Shown here piece by piece: positions 16,827-26,266 of a DNA stretch of 64,000 nt. Under the pieces are notes generated by a model. That model was given only the letters and a program-made list of their open reading frames with translations. It was not told where the DNA came from and searched no databases. The position numbers were made by a program, and so were the translations under genes. Origin of the DNA: Brevibacterium sp. ZH18 (GTDB taxonomy: Bacteria; Actinomycetota; Actinomycetes; Actinomycetales; Brevibacteriaceae); contig NZ_JALDSX010000011.1 of assembly GCF_022748595.1 (NCBI RefSeq), forward strand, positions 34,817 through 98,816, written 5' to 3'. The first letter of the stretch is position 1, and each line of letters begins with the position of its first letter.

Positions 16827-19400
16827 GTGCCGCCCAATTCCAGCCTGCCCACACGTCTTCCCGCATTCAGAATCCTGGTGCTGGGTCTCACTCTCGGGCT
16901 CCTGGCACTGGTGCTCGGGCCGCCGGCCTCTCACGCATCGGCCGCGCCTTCCCCCTCATCGTCGGACCAGCCGTCCATAGAGACGGCACCGCACACTGCA
17001 TCGGAGACCGCTTCGGCGTCGTCGGCTGCCGCGTCCACCGCCGGCGCAGATCAGCCGGACGGCAGGTCGGTTGTCGTGGGCATACCCGGTCTGACCTTGA
17101 ACGACATCGATCCGGATCGGACTCCGAACCTCTACGAACTCTTCCGCAGCGGCGCCTCGGCGAACCTCAATGTGCGCACGATCGGCTCCGCCACCTGCCC
17201 GGGATCCGGATGGCTGTCGATGGGTGCGGGCGCCCGCGCCATGGCCGGGCCGTCAGAGGAGGCCATCGAGGACGACGAGGATCGCACGGCCCGCTGCCCG
17301 ACGATGACCGCCCCGTCGACCCACACCAGCGACGATGGCGACACGGACGAAAGCACTCCCGGGACGACGAAGTCGACCGGCAGCGATGCGTCCGGGAGTG
17401 ATGAAGATCTCGACGCGAAATCCGTTCCCGGCACGACGACGGCGAAGATCGACGACTTCGACAGCGTGAAGGCGCCCAACATCGGCACCGGATACACCGT
17501 CGACTACGGCATGCTCTCCCGCCTCGTCGCCGAGAACGCAGCGAGCGAGACCGAGCCAGCAGATGCCTCGGCGAACGATGCCTCCCTCGACGCATGCGTC
17601 GCAGCCGAAGGTTCCGGCGCAGCCTACGCTGTCGCCGATTCTGAAGGCATCGTCCGCAACTACACGGACGACGCGATCGCCACGAACTGCCGCCTCGACC
17701 TGATCGACCTCGGTGCGATCGGCACCCGCTCCTGGCTGTTCAACCCGATCCCGAACTACTCCTACACGATGCCCGTGAACTTCAACCGGGAGACCCGAGT
17801 CGCCGAGGCGGACAAGCGCCTGGGCGTCAAACTCGACGAGATCCAGAAGTCGGCCGAACCTGGAAGCGCCGATCCCACGATCATCGTGGCCGGCCTCGGC
17901 GACAGTTCCGGGCTGCCGCAGCTGCGTGCGTTCATCGCCTCGGGACCCGGCTATGAGCCCGGCACCGTGTCCTCGGCGAGCACGCGCACGCCCGGGCTGC
18001 TCCAGCTGACGGACCTGGCCCCGGGGCTGCTCAACCAGCTGGGCCTCGACTCCCCCAGCGGCATTGCCTTCGAAACCACACCCGACTCGGATGACCCGCA
18101 GGACCGTCTCGACGATCTCGTCTCCGCCTCGCAGAAGGCGACGACGATCTACCAGCACCTGTCGACGTTCTCCCTCCTCCTCGACATCACGTTCTACGTC
18201 CTGTTCATCGTCTGCGGCATTGTGCTCAGCCGTTCGATCCTCGGTCGCCGAGGCGGTGCGACGATCGCCCCGTTCATCCACCGCTCCTTGGCCTGGGTCT
18301 CGCTCCTCATCGCGTCCTTGCCGATGGGAGCGTTCCTGGCAGGGCTGTTCCCGTGGGCCCGACTGTCCCAGCCGGGCTTGGGTCTGAGCGTGTCCGTCGC
18401 TGTCGGATCCATCCTCGTCTTCGCGGTCTCGCTGCTGCCGCCCTGGGGTCGGACCTGGCGCGGACGCGTGGCCGCATTGGCACTGCTGAGCGTGCTCGTC
18501 ATCTCCGTCGACCTGGCCACCGGATCTCGCCTGCAGGGCAATTCGCTGCTTGGGTACAACCCGATCGTCGGCGGCCGCTTCTACGGTCTCGGCAATCAGG
18601 GTGCTGCAATCTTCATCGTCGGGCTGTTCATCTTCCTCGGGCTGGCGATCTCCTGGCTGCGCGCCCACGGCCACCGGCGCCTCGTCATCGTCCTGCCGGT
18701 CGTGCTCGGGCTCGCGGCTGTGTTCGTCTCCGGCAATCCGTCCTGGGGCGCGAAGTTCGGCGGCACGATCGCAACTCTCGCGGGGCTGTTGGTGCTGCTG
18801 GCGCTGGTCAGTCACATCCGCCTCTCGGTCTTCCGGCTGATACTCATCGGAGCGGCCTCCCTGGCCGTGCTCATCGGCATCGCGTTCCTCGACTGGCTAC
18901 GTGCTCCGGGTGAGCGCTCGCACTTCGGAAACTTCTTCGACCAGCTGGTCACCGGGGAGGCGCTGCAGGTTATCGGGCGCAAGCTCGGCGCCAATCTCCA
19001 CATCATCCAGGTCAATCCTGCGCTGGCGATCGTCACTCCGCTGGCGGTCATCGCGATTCTGTTCTTCCTGCGCTACCTGCTCCACTTCCCGCGCATCGGG
19101 CCTGCCAGCCGCACCGGCCGACTGACGAACAAATGGCGGGGACGCCTGCCACAGGTGTTCGAGGATCAGGACATCCACTTCGGCTTCCTCGCCGCTGTGA
19201 CCGGCATGGCCGTGGGGCTCGTCCTCACGGACTCCGGCATCGCCGTACCCTCGACGGGTGCGATGGTGTTGCTGCCCTATCTGCTGGCCCTCAGCGCCGA
19301 GCACGCTGACGAAACCGCAGGCATCAGGTCCTCCACCCGCCGAGGCGGTGCCGCGGGTTCGCGCGACACCGCCGTTTCGAAGCGCACGGGCCGGGCATGA
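16827..19400 (+). CDS. Membrane protein with possible alkaline-phosphatase-like ectodomain (paralog 1)
   Basis: I do not recognise a named function. From GTG 16827 it has 857 residues: a signal/membrane segment near 15-40, an extracytoplasmic region to about 440, then roughly 10 membrane helices. The ectodomain starts VVVGIPGLTLNDIDPDRTPNLYELFRSG, has TCPGSGWLSMGAGARA, and ends TIIVAGLGDSSG ... LLQLTDLAPGLLNQLGL, an order reminiscent of alkaline-phosphatase/phosphodiesterase folds, although classical metal ligands are not obvious. The C-terminal part has GGRFYGLGNQGAA, GAKFGG, FLDWLRAPGERSHFGNFF and LTDSGIAVPSTGA, all shared with the next gene. The two are ATGA-coupled. A role in surface glycopolymers is only a guess. 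An acidic Ser/Thr/Asp insert lies at about 145-200. Confidence 0.75.
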   Translation: MPPNSSLPTRLPAFRILVLGLTLGLLALVLGPPASHASAAPSPSSSDQPSIETAPHTASETASASSAAASTAGADQPDGRSVVVGIPGLTLNDIDPDRTPNLYELFRSGASANLNVRTIGSATCPGSGWLSMGAGARAMAGPSEEAIEDDEDRTARCPTMTAPSTHTSDDGDTDESTPGTTKSTGSDASGSDEDLDAKSVPGTTTAKIDDFDSVKAPNIGTGYTVDYGMLSRLVAENAASETEPADASANDASLDACVAAEGSGAAYAVADSEGIVRNYTDDAIATNCRLDLIDLGAIGTRSWLFNPIPNYSYTMPVNFNRETRVAEADKRLGVKLDEIQKSAEPGSADPTIIVAGLGDSSGLPQLRAFIASGPGYEPGTVSSASTRTPGLLQLTDLAPGLLNQLGLDSPSGIAFETTPDSDDPQDRLDDLVSASQKATTIYQHLSTFSLLLDITFYVLFIVCGIVLSRSILGRRGGATIAPFIHRSLAWVSLLIASLPMGAFLAGLFPWARLSQPGLGLSVSVAVGSILVFAVSLLPPWGRTWRGRVAALALLSVLVISVDLATGSRLQGNSLLGYNPIVGGRFYGLGNQGAAIFIVGLFIFLGLAISWLRAHGHRRLVIVLPVVLGLAAVFVSGNPSWGAKFGGTIATLAGLLVLLALVSHIRLSVFRLILIGAASLAVLIGIAFLDWLRAPGERSHFGNFFDQLVTGEALQVIGRKLGANLHIIQVNPALAIVTPLAVIAILFFLRYLLHFPRIGPASRTGRLTNKWRGRLPQVFEDQDIHFGFLAAVTGMAVGLVLTDSGIAVPSTGAMVLLPYLLALSAEHADETAGIRSSTRRGGAAGSRDTAVSKRTGRA

Positions 19401-21571
19401 TTGCCAACGCCGTCCCCAGAGGTCTGCGCGTACTGCTCGGCGCCTTCGCCATCGCGCTGCTCATCCTCGGTCTGCCGCAGTCCTCGTTCGCGAGCGAGCA
19501 GACGGAATCCGCCACGTCGACGAGCACCTCACGCACGACCACCTCGGCGGATGCAGCACCGATCTTCGTGGGAGTCTCCGGATTCAAATTCGAGGACCTC
19601 GACCCGCGCACCACGCCGAACCTGTGGAAGATGATGAAGTCCGGCCAGATCGGAACCATCACACCCCGCAGCGTGCGCTCCACGAGCTGCCCGGTCGACG
19701 GCTGGCTGGGTGTAGGGTCCGGTCGCCGAGCCGCCGACGAGCCGCGCGAGCAGTGCCGTGAGCCTCTGGCCCCTCTCGACGGCTGGGTCTCCGACTGGGA
19801 CGTCTACTCCCAGGTCGCGCGCGGCGACAACTACGACGCGGCACTGGGCGGACTGGCCGAAGCGGTGCCCAAGATCTCGGCCATCGGTCCCGGTTCGGCC
19901 ATTGCCGCGGCGGATCCGGAGGGCCACGTCGACCAGTGGTCGCCGGTGTCCGAAGACCTCGGCCACAAGGCAGCACAGGATTCCGAAGACGGCAGACTGA
20001 CCCTGGTCGACCTCGGCAACACCGCCGCCGACGGGTATTCTCTCAAGGACCTCGATCGCCGAATCGGAGAGATCCTTGCTTCCACAGGATGGTTGGGAGA
20101 CGGCACCTCCGAGCGCCTCAAGGCCGGCCGCTCACCTGTGATCTTCTCCTCAATCGCCGACGGATCCGATGAGGGGTCCTCGATGCAGTCGACGATGATG
20201 CTTCAGCCCGGCCACTCCCCCGGACTGCTGACCTCCTCGTCGACGCGGCAGCCGGGTCTGGTCCAGGTGCCCGACATCGCGCCGACGCTCGTCGCGCTCA
20301 GCGGCGGCGAGTCCATGGACAATGTCGCCGGAGCTCCGATGACCTCCGATCCATCGGGCAGCTGGGAGTCGCGCTATCAGGACGTCCTCGACCGTCAGGT
20401 GGCGGTGACGACGCAGAACGAGCTGTCGACATGGTTCTTCCCCGTCGTTGCCACGCTGATGATCGGCCTGCTGGTCCTGGCCTGGTTCCTGCGCAAGAAC
20501 CACCGTGACCTCGTCCATTCCGGTGCCTACCGGCTCGGCATCGCCTTCGCCTCGATGCCGGTGTCGACGTATCTGGTCAACACCGTGCCGTGGGAGAGGG
20601 CGACGAACCCGGACATCGCGATGCTCGGCGCTGTGGTCGGGTGGTCGCTGATCCTCGGTTCGATCGCGCTGCTGGGACCGTGGCGCAAACACAAGCTGGG
20701 GCCCGTGCTCTTCGTCTCCGTCGTCTCAGTCGGGGTCCTCGCCTACGACGTCATCACCGGTTCGCAGCTGCAGATGTCGACGCTGCTGGGTGAGCCGCTG
20801 CTCATCGCCTCACGCTTCTACGGGATCGGCAACTCTGCGCTCGCACTGTACTGCTGTGCTCTGCTGCTGGCGGTCGCGGGCTTCGCCTCACTGTCGAAGA
20901 AGCCGCTCATGCGCATCCTCATCGTCATTGTTCCCGTCCTGGTCTCGTGCGTGATTCTGGCCGCGCCGGGCCTGGGCACGAAGTTCGGGTCCGTGCCCAC
21001 GCTCATCATCGGCGTCGCCTACCTCGCGCTGGCGGCCGCCGGAATCCGGTTCTCGCTCAAACGGCTTCTGCTCACGGTCGGCATCGCCGGCTTCGTCATG
21101 CTCGCTGTCCTCTTCCTCGACTGGCTGCGCCCGCCCGATCAGCGCACTCACTTCGGCCGCTTCTTCGACTCGATCATCAGCGGCGAAGCGCTGGGGGTCC
21201 TGGCGCGCAAGATCGGCATGAACATCGACATCCTCACCCAGTCCTGGATGACTCTGCTGCTGCCGCTGATCATCATCGGAGTCTTCTGGCTCGCCCTTTC
21301 GCCGAGGCGGTTCAACCTGAGCGGAATACAGGATGCCTACCAGCGCATCCCGCTTCTGAAGGCGGGAATGATCAGCTTGGCGATCCTGTTGGGCGTCGGC
21401 ACGATCATCAACGATTCGGGCATCGTCGTCCCGGCTGTCGGAATCCTCTTCCTCGTCCCTGTCCTGGTCCACCTCGAGACCTTCCCGAGGACGCTTCCTC
21501 TCGCCGAGGACGCCGTTGCCGTTCCCGAGCAGCGGTCGAGATCCGCAGCCAAGGACTCCACCGAGCACTGA
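19397..21571 (+). CDS. Membrane protein with possible alkaline-phosphatase-like ectodomain (paralog 2)
   Basis: A 724-residue paralog of the upstream protein, whose stop overlaps this ATG (19397-19400). It has a signal segment at about 8-32 ending FASE, an ectodomain to ~340 (IFVGVSGFKFEDLDPRTTPNLW; SCPVDGWLGVGSGRRA; VQVPDIAPTLVALSG) and about ten helices. Shared membrane-domain motifs are SRFYGIGNSALA, GTKFGS, FLDWLRPPDQRTHFGRFF, SGEALGVLARKIG and INDSGIVVPAVG. It lacks most of the acidic insert of paralog 1. Tight coupling suggests the two proteins form a heteromer. Function unknown; this family seems widespread in actinobacteria from memory. It ends before a hairpin shared with the convergent nucleotidase gene. 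Confidence 0.75.
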   Translation: MIANAVPRGLRVLLGAFAIALLILGLPQSSFASEQTESATSTSTSRTTTSADAAPIFVGVSGFKFEDLDPRTTPNLWKMMKSGQIGTITPRSVRSTSCPVDGWLGVGSGRRAADEPREQCREPLAPLDGWVSDWDVYSQVARGDNYDAALGGLAEAVPKISAIGPGSAIAAADPEGHVDQWSPVSEDLGHKAAQDSEDGRLTLVDLGNTAADGYSLKDLDRRIGEILASTGWLGDGTSERLKAGRSPVIFSSIADGSDEGSSMQSTMMLQPGHSPGLLTSSSTRQPGLVQVPDIAPTLVALSGGESMDNVAGAPMTSDPSGSWESRYQDVLDRQVAVTTQNELSTWFFPVVATLMIGLLVLAWFLRKNHRDLVHSGAYRLGIAFASMPVSTYLVNTVPWERATNPDIAMLGAVVGWSLILGSIALLGPWRKHKLGPVLFVSVVSVGVLAYDVITGSQLQMSTLLGEPLLIASRFYGIGNSALALYCCALLLAVAGFASLSKKPLMRILIVIVPVLVSCVILAAPGLGTKFGSVPTLIIGVAYLALAAAGIRFSLKRLLLTVGIAGFVMLAVLFLDWLRPPDQRTHFGRFFDSIISGEALGVLARKIGMNIDILTQSWMTLLLPLIIIGVFWLALSPRRFNLSGIQDAYQRIPLLKAGMISLAILLGVGTIINDSGIVVPAVGILFLVPVLVHLETFPRTLPLAEDAVAVPEQRSRSAAKDSTEH

Positions 21572-21597
21572 AGGCTCGGACACCACGAGATGCAGTG

Positions 21598-21632
21598 AGG
21601 AGGGCCGGGACGAATCACGTCCCAGCCCTCCT
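21598..21632. terminator. Bidirectional hairpin between convergent genes
   Basis: A ~15-bp stem with one mismatch (left arm GGAGGGCCGGGACG), loop AATCA, followed by TT on the + strand. It lies between the stops at 21571 and 21661 and could end both transcripts. Confidence 0.75.
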
Positions 21633-21660
21633 TACTGTTCATTGCAGCCGGTGAGCTGCC

Positions 21661-24270
21661 TCAGGCGTCGAGTTTCTTCCTGCGGACTGCGGCCACTGCA
21701 GCGCCGCCGGCGACGATGAGCGCCAGAGCTGCTGCCACGATGTTGAGCGCCTCGAAGCCGGTGCGGGGCAGGTCCCCACCATCTTTCGAACCGTTCGCAT
21801 CCGATCCGCTTCCATCGGCGTCGGCTCCGCTGCCGTCAGCATCCGCCGAGGTGGACCCCGAAGTGCTCGCATCTCCGCCGTCGGCGCTCCCGTTCGAGCC
21901 GGAACCGTCGGCACTGCCACTGGAGTCCGAACCGCCGTTCGAGCCGGAACCGCCGTCGTCACCGCCAGACGCATTCGCGTCGTCGTTGACTGTGGCGGTT
22001 GCCTCGTATTTGTGGCTGACCGGAAGTGGGTTGTTGTCCCACCATTCGGCGTCGCCAGCCTGGAGACTCGTTGTCACGGTCACCTTGTCGTGAGCATTGT
22101 TTGGAGCAGTGATGGTGATCCGTGTCTCGGACTTTCCGGCCGGGATTGAAACAGGGGGGAGGGTCGTCGCGACCGCGTTCGCCTCGACCTCGGGAATGAC
22201 GGCATCGGCCGACTTCGCTGACTCAGACTTGGCTGACTCAGACTTCGCTGCCTTCGAGCTGGCTGCCTGACCGGACCCCGCGACGTTCACGGTGTAGCCT
22301 TCGGGCACATCGACGGACACGTCCACCGGACCGTCCACCTTCTCCTTCGCATCGGTGCTCAGCACGAAGTCCTTGGTCTCGCCGGGCTTGATGCCTCCGC
22401 TCGGGGCTTTGAAGTCGACCTTGAGCTTCTTGCCGTCGATGACGTCGAGAGCCGCATCGACCTGGCGCTCGGACTTATCCGGGGCGACCGGGGTGTTCTT
22501 CTTGAAGTAGTTCTCCCAGGTCTCGAAGTCCGTGAGGCCCGAGAGCTCGAACTTTCCCTTGGCGAAGGAGGAGAAATCGTCTCCACCCGCGGCCAGGAAG
22601 CTCAGCGTCGCGACGCGGTATTCCTTCTTCGGGTCGATATCCTTGCCATGGACCTTGACTGACTCCACATGTTCGCCCTTCTTGGCATCCTCGTCATAGA
22701 CGACGTCGAGGTCGTCTGAGATTCCCAGGTGCAGGAACGGACGCGAGGCCGTTTCCGGCTGCCACTGCTCTTCGAACAGTCCGATGACATCGGCACCCTT
22801 CATCGTCACGACCCCGTGGTCATTGGCGAAGGGCAGGACACCGCTGAGTTCAGCCACAGTGACTTCGCATTTGTCCTCTTCGTTGTACTGATCGTCGCAT
22901 TTGAGGTCGGTGCGCAGACCGCCAGGGTTGGTGATGCCGAAGTCAGCCTTTTCAAGCTGGGTATCGTCGACTCCGTCCCTCAGCGCATCTGCAACGAGGT
23001 TGCCCAGAGTGGACTCCGCACCGCGGTCCTCTTTGCCGTCTTTCTCAGCCCGGGTGATGTCCTCGGTGATAGATCCTGCCACCTCGGAACCGACTTCTCG
23101 AGCCTTCTCGTCAGCCTCGGCGATGATCTTCGCGACCTCGTTGACGACCGGTGAGTCGAACTGCTTGTCCTTCGTCGACAACAGCTCGGACTTCTCCGTC
23201 GTCCAGTTTCCGTCGGCATCCGACTCGAGCTGAACCTGTCCGACGACCGAACCGTAGCTGCCTGCTTCGAGCACCGGACGGGTGCGATCGGACTCGCCCG
23301 GCACGGGGGCTTCAAACGAGTACGGCAGGTGCGTGTGGCCGGTGAAGAGGACATCGACGGAGGCGTCTGCCTGTGTGACGAGCTTCTTGAACTCCGCATT
23401 CGAGGCTTCAGCCTCACCCAGACTGTCGGTGTTCGAGGCCCCGAGGTGGGCCTCGACGACCGTCATGTCCGGCTGCTGGTCGACGGGCAGGTCCTCGATC
23501 TCACCGGCGACGCGGTTAACGGCATCCGTGGGATCACCGAATTCGAGGTCCGCGATTCCTGTGGGAGAGACCAGGGACTTCGTGTCCTTGGTGACGACGC
23601 CGATGACGGCGATCTTCACGCCGCCGACGTCGATCGTGGTGTAGTCGTCGAGTCCGTCGACCACATTGGTGGTGCCTTTGTCGTAGACGTTGGCAGCGAG
23701 GTAGGGGAAGTCCGCCTCGTCGGAGACCCGACCTGTCAGGTCGTCGATGCCTTGGTCGAACTCGTGGTTGCCGACCGCTGAAGCCTCGACGCCGATCGCG
23801 TTGAGCACGTCGAGAGTCGGCGTGTCCTGCTGAGAGGAGGAGACGTAGGTCGACGCACCGATGTTGTCACCGGCAGACAGGAATCCAGTGCCAGCAGTGC
23901 CGGCTTGCTTCGCGTAGTTCGCGCGCTCCTCTTCGACGACGGAGGCCACCTGGGTGCCCGCTTCATCGAGGCGCCCGTGGAAGTCGGTGATGTTGAGCAG
24001 CTGGACCTTCGTGCCCTCGACCGCGGCATGCGCGGAGGCCTTGCCCTCTGTGGAATCCGACTTCTTCGGCTCGGATTCGCCCACGGCGTCTTTGCCGGCA
24101 GCTGAGCCTGAGTCGGTTGACGATGGGGCGGGAGTGCCTGCTTCGGAGGGTGCTTCCTTGACGGAATCACCGCCCAACGACGGTGCGGCGGCGACGGGAG
24201 CGATGCCCGGCAGAGTCAGCATTGACACTGCAGCTCCGGTCGCGAGCATCTTGGTCACAAGGGTCGACAT
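21661..24270 (-). CDS. Cell-wall-anchored 5'-nucleotidase / metallophosphoesterase (LPXTG)
   Basis: A secreted UshA-type enzyme removing phosphate from extracellular nucleotides. From ATG 24270 (GAAGGAA upstream) it has 869 residues: signal peptide ending APVAAAPS, metallophosphoesterase domain (LLNITDFHGRLDE; SAGDNIGAS; GNHEFDQGIDD; FTGHTHLPY), a 5'-nucleotidase C-terminal domain (ITNPGGLRTDL; VATLSFLAAGGDDFSSF), an NEW3-like beta domain with an SAKSE repeat, a Gly/Ser/Asp-rich wall-spanning stretch, then LPRTG near residue 833, a hydrophobic helix and RRKKLDA. The C-terminus is a classic sortase signal, so the protein is covalently wall-bound. No sortase gene is in the window. It probably scavenges phosphate and nucleosides. 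Confidence 0.92.
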   Translation of the reverse strand: MSTLVTKMLATGAAVSMLTLPGIAPVAAAPSLGGDSVKEAPSEAGTPAPSSTDSGSAAGKDAVGESEPKKSDSTEGKASAHAAVEGTKVQLLNITDFHGRLDEAGTQVASVVEEERANYAKQAGTAGTGFLSAGDNIGASTYVSSSQQDTPTLDVLNAIGVEASAVGNHEFDQGIDDLTGRVSDEADFPYLAANVYDKGTTNVVDGLDDYTTIDVGGVKIAVIGVVTKDTKSLVSPTGIADLEFGDPTDAVNRVAGEIEDLPVDQQPDMTVVEAHLGASNTDSLGEAEASNAEFKKLVTQADASVDVLFTGHTHLPYSFEAPVPGESDRTRPVLEAGSYGSVVGQVQLESDADGNWTTEKSELLSTKDKQFDSPVVNEVAKIIAEADEKAREVGSEVAGSITEDITRAEKDGKEDRGAESTLGNLVADALRDGVDDTQLEKADFGITNPGGLRTDLKCDDQYNEEDKCEVTVAELSGVLPFANDHGVVTMKGADVIGLFEEQWQPETASRPFLHLGISDDLDVVYDEDAKKGEHVESVKVHGKDIDPKKEYRVATLSFLAAGGDDFSSFAKGKFELSGLTDFETWENYFKKNTPVAPDKSERQVDAALDVIDGKKLKVDFKAPSGGIKPGETKDFVLSTDAKEKVDGPVDVSVDVPEGYTVNVAGSGQAASSKAAKSESAKSESAKSADAVIPEVEANAVATTLPPVSIPAGKSETRITITAPNNAHDKVTVTTSLQAGDAEWWDNNPLPVSHKYEATATVNDDANASGGDDGGSGSNGGSDSSGSADGSGSNGSADGGDASTSGSTSADADGSGADADGSGSDANGSKDGGDLPRTGFEALNIVAAALALIVAGGAAVAAVRRKKLDA
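22211..22250. repeat. 15-bp tandem repeat in the nucleotidase gene
   Basis: Two full and one partial copy of GACTTCGCTGACTCA (one base varies) encode the SAKSE pentapeptide repeat in a linker of the wall-anchored nucleotidase. Confidence 0.88.
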
Positions 24271-24509
24271 GTATTCAGTTCCTTCAATTGGGACGTCCAC
24301 TGCACAGCAGCCGTGCATCAGGATGAGAATCGATCACATTCATCCTGCAGTGCCTAAGCGAACGGTGAGTTACCTACACGTGAATGTACACAGGATTTTC
24401 ACAACTGGGAAGAGGGGTTCTCACAAAAAGGCAGCAGATATCATCGCCCATCACGACAAGGAACCTGGTGAAGCGATGAGGCAAGGAACCTGACCGTTGC
24501 CGTTTCAGA
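24271..24509. other. Upstream region of the nucleotidase gene
   Basis: Non-coding stretch more AT-rich than its neighbours, expected to hold the nucleotidase promoter and 5' leader. I found no convincing PhoP-type direct repeats by eye and no other feature. Confidence 0.4.
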
Positions 24510-24619
24510 CCGGTGCCGCCGACTGTCGGAGCCGGTGCCGCCGACTGTCGGCGCCGGTGCCGCCGACTGTCGGCGCCCGTACCGGCGTCTGTCGGCGCCC
24601 GTGCCAGCGACTACTCACA
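24510..24619. repeat. 22-bp repeat array, each unit with a palindrome
   Basis: Units begin at 24510, 24532, 24554 and 24576, with a degenerate fifth at 24598. The unit CCGGTGCCGCCGACTGTCGGCG contains CGCCGAC-T-GTCGGCG, an exact 15-base hyphenated palindrome in the better copies. The array lies just downstream of truA. It could act as a stack of small hairpins at an mRNA end or as a protein-binding array. Confidence 0.85.
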
Positions 24620-24646
24620 GTCCGGTCGTCGGCTGACAGGAATCGG

Positions 24647-25504
24647 CTATTCGGTATCCCTGCGGGCCATCGTCTGGGCCGCTCGGCTGGCGTAGAACTC
24701 GGCCTCGGGATAGCCGACCTCGGTGAGGACAAGACCGTGAGCAGGCGTGACGAACATCGGCGTACCGGGCTCGATGCCGGCGTCCGCCTCGGCGAGGAGT
24801 TCTGCGGGCCGGGTCACGGGCCAGGTCCCGGCACCCACCTTGATCAGTCCGCCCACAAGGGCACGGACCATGTGGTGGCAGAACGCGTCGGCGCGCAGGT
24901 CGATCGTGATCACAGCCTCTTGGTCGCGGGCGACGTCGAGGGTGAAGAGTGTCCGGATGGTCGTCGCACCTTCCCGGGGCTTGCAGAAGGGAAGGAAATC
25001 GTGGAGCCCCCGAGCCTCACGTGCTGCTTCGGCCATCGCCTCGGCGTCGAGTTCGCCTTTGTGCCGGGGGGTGACAGCGGTGAGCAGCGGATCGATGAAC
25101 GACCGATAGTCGGCCAGACGGTACTGGTAGGAGCGCCACAGAGCGGAGAACCGGGCATCGAAGTCTTCGGGCACCTCGCTCACGGCATGGATGACGATGT
25201 CGTCGGTGTCATCGACGGTGAGCACCCCGCGCAGCCGGGACAGCAGCGCCGCCTCGGCGGATCGCGACGCACGGCCGATGAGCTTCTCGACGCTTTCCGT
25301 CGACAGATCGATGTGGACGACCTGGCGTCTGGCGTGGACTCCGGCGTCGGTGCGACCGGCGACGACGGTGGGCACCTCCTCGGCACCGGTGATCCGCGTC
25401 AGTCCCGCCTCCAGCGAGCTCTGGACCGTGCGCAGACCCGGCTGCTTCGCCCAGCCGTGGAAGTCGGTGCCCCGATATCCGAGGTCGATGCGGAAGCGCG
25501 TCAT
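24647..25504 (-). CDS. truA: tRNA pseudouridine(38-40) synthase
   Basis: Isomerises uridines 38-40 in the anticodon stem of many tRNAs. The start TRFRIDLGYRGTDFHGWAKQ, the catalytic aspartate in GRTDAGVHARRQVVH, RYQYRLADY-like segment WRSYQYRLADYRSF and the ending FYASRAAQTMARRDTE fit the family; 285 residues is normal. ATG 25504 overlaps the stop of the LemA-like gene by ATGA, implying coupling. In other actinobacteria truA often lies after rplQ; here it does not. Confidence 0.95.
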   Translation of the reverse strand: MTRFRIDLGYRGTDFHGWAKQPGLRTVQSSLEAGLTRITGAEEVPTVVAGRTDAGVHARRQVVHIDLSTESVEKLIGRASRSAEAALLSRLRGVLTVDDTDDIVIHAVSEVPEDFDARFSALWRSYQYRLADYRSFIDPLLTAVTPRHKGELDAEAMAEAAREARGLHDFLPFCKPREGATTIRTLFTLDVARDQEAVITIDLRADAFCHHMVRALVGGLIKVGAGTWPVTRPAELLAEADAGIEPGTPMFVTPAHGLVLTEVGYPEAEFYASRAAQTMARRDTE

Positions 25505-26079
25505 GATTCGACCGTTTCAGCCTCAGCGAAGGGTTCGCGTGCTTTGAACACCCTTTGGAACAGGCGGGAGAGCGACCTCCGACGCTGCCGGTGATAGTGC
25601 TCGACATTCGTGTTGTAGATGCGCGAACCCGCCAGGATGCGATCGGACAAGACACCCAGCTGACCGTGCAGGAGCTGGACTGTGGTGTCGAGTTCCTCGC
25701 GGGCGCCGTCTCGCATCGTCAGCGTCGAATCGGTGGCCAGCGTTCTATCCGATAGCGTGCCCGGGATCAGCGCCGCATCGTCGATGGCGTTGGTCAGAGC
25801 GCACTCTGCGGCGGCTCCACGGCGACCGAACGGCGCCCGCTCGGCAGAGGCCAGCGCGAGTTCAACGGTGCTGAAGTCGGTCGCGGTGATCTGCTTGAGG
25901 GTTCCGATGTACGCAGGCACCAGAGCGTGCCGAGCGCGGAGTTCGACGACGAGCTGGCGTTTGGCCTCGTCGCAGAGCGAGCGCGCCATGGACAGCTGAT
26001 TGAACCGGATGATCGTCAGGACCAGGGCGAGGACGACGAGTACGGCAAGTGCACATGCCGTCACGATGAACCAACCCAT
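25501..26079 (-). CDS. LemA-like membrane-anchored protein
   Basis: 192 residues from ATG 26079, chosen because GGGGGAG lies upstream and the next residues form the membrane anchor GWFIVTACALAVLVVLALVLTII. The rest is helical and charged, with RARHALVPAYIGTLKQ and IYNTNVEHYHRQRRRS, resembling the LemA fold's LV-x-Y and YN-x-x-V-x-x-Y signatures. LemA proteins have an extracellular or cytoplasmic helical bundle of unknown role. The similarity is moderate, so LemA-like is as far as I go. Its stop overlaps truA. Confidence 0.6.
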   Translation of the reverse strand: MGWFIVTACALAVLVVLALVLTIIRFNQLSMARSLCDEAKRQLVVELRARHALVPAYIGTLKQITATDFSTVELALASAERAPFGRRGAAAECALTNAIDDAALIPGTLSDRTLATDSTLTMRDGAREELDTTVQLLHGQLGVLSDRILAGSRIYNTNVEHYHRQRRRSLSRLFQRVFKAREPFAEAETVES

Positions 26080-26266
26080 CGACGACTCCCCCTTTTTTTC
26101 TGCTGGCATTCCGCCCCTCGAGTTTACGCGGGGTTCAGGCTCGTCGCGAACAGGTCAGCCTCTCGTCACTGAGACGGCGGTGCTGCGTCACGATTTCGAC
26201 CAAACGTCCCCGACTGGTCGCCTCGACGTCGCCGCGGCTTCACCCGGGAGGCGTGGACTGGGTCCT

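Noticed and set aside
17253..18815. Long - strand open frame within the first membrane protein
   Set aside because: A shadow of the real gene with no domain; the + strand protein has signal, helices and a conserved paralog.
24510..24619. Possible CRISPR array
   Set aside because: The repeats are directly adjacent with no unique spacers, and no cas genes are in the window.
24497..25594. Long + strand open frame opposite truA
   Set aside because: It lies entirely antisense to truA and its repeat region, encodes no recognisable domain, and its amino acid make-up is typical of high-GC antisense frames.
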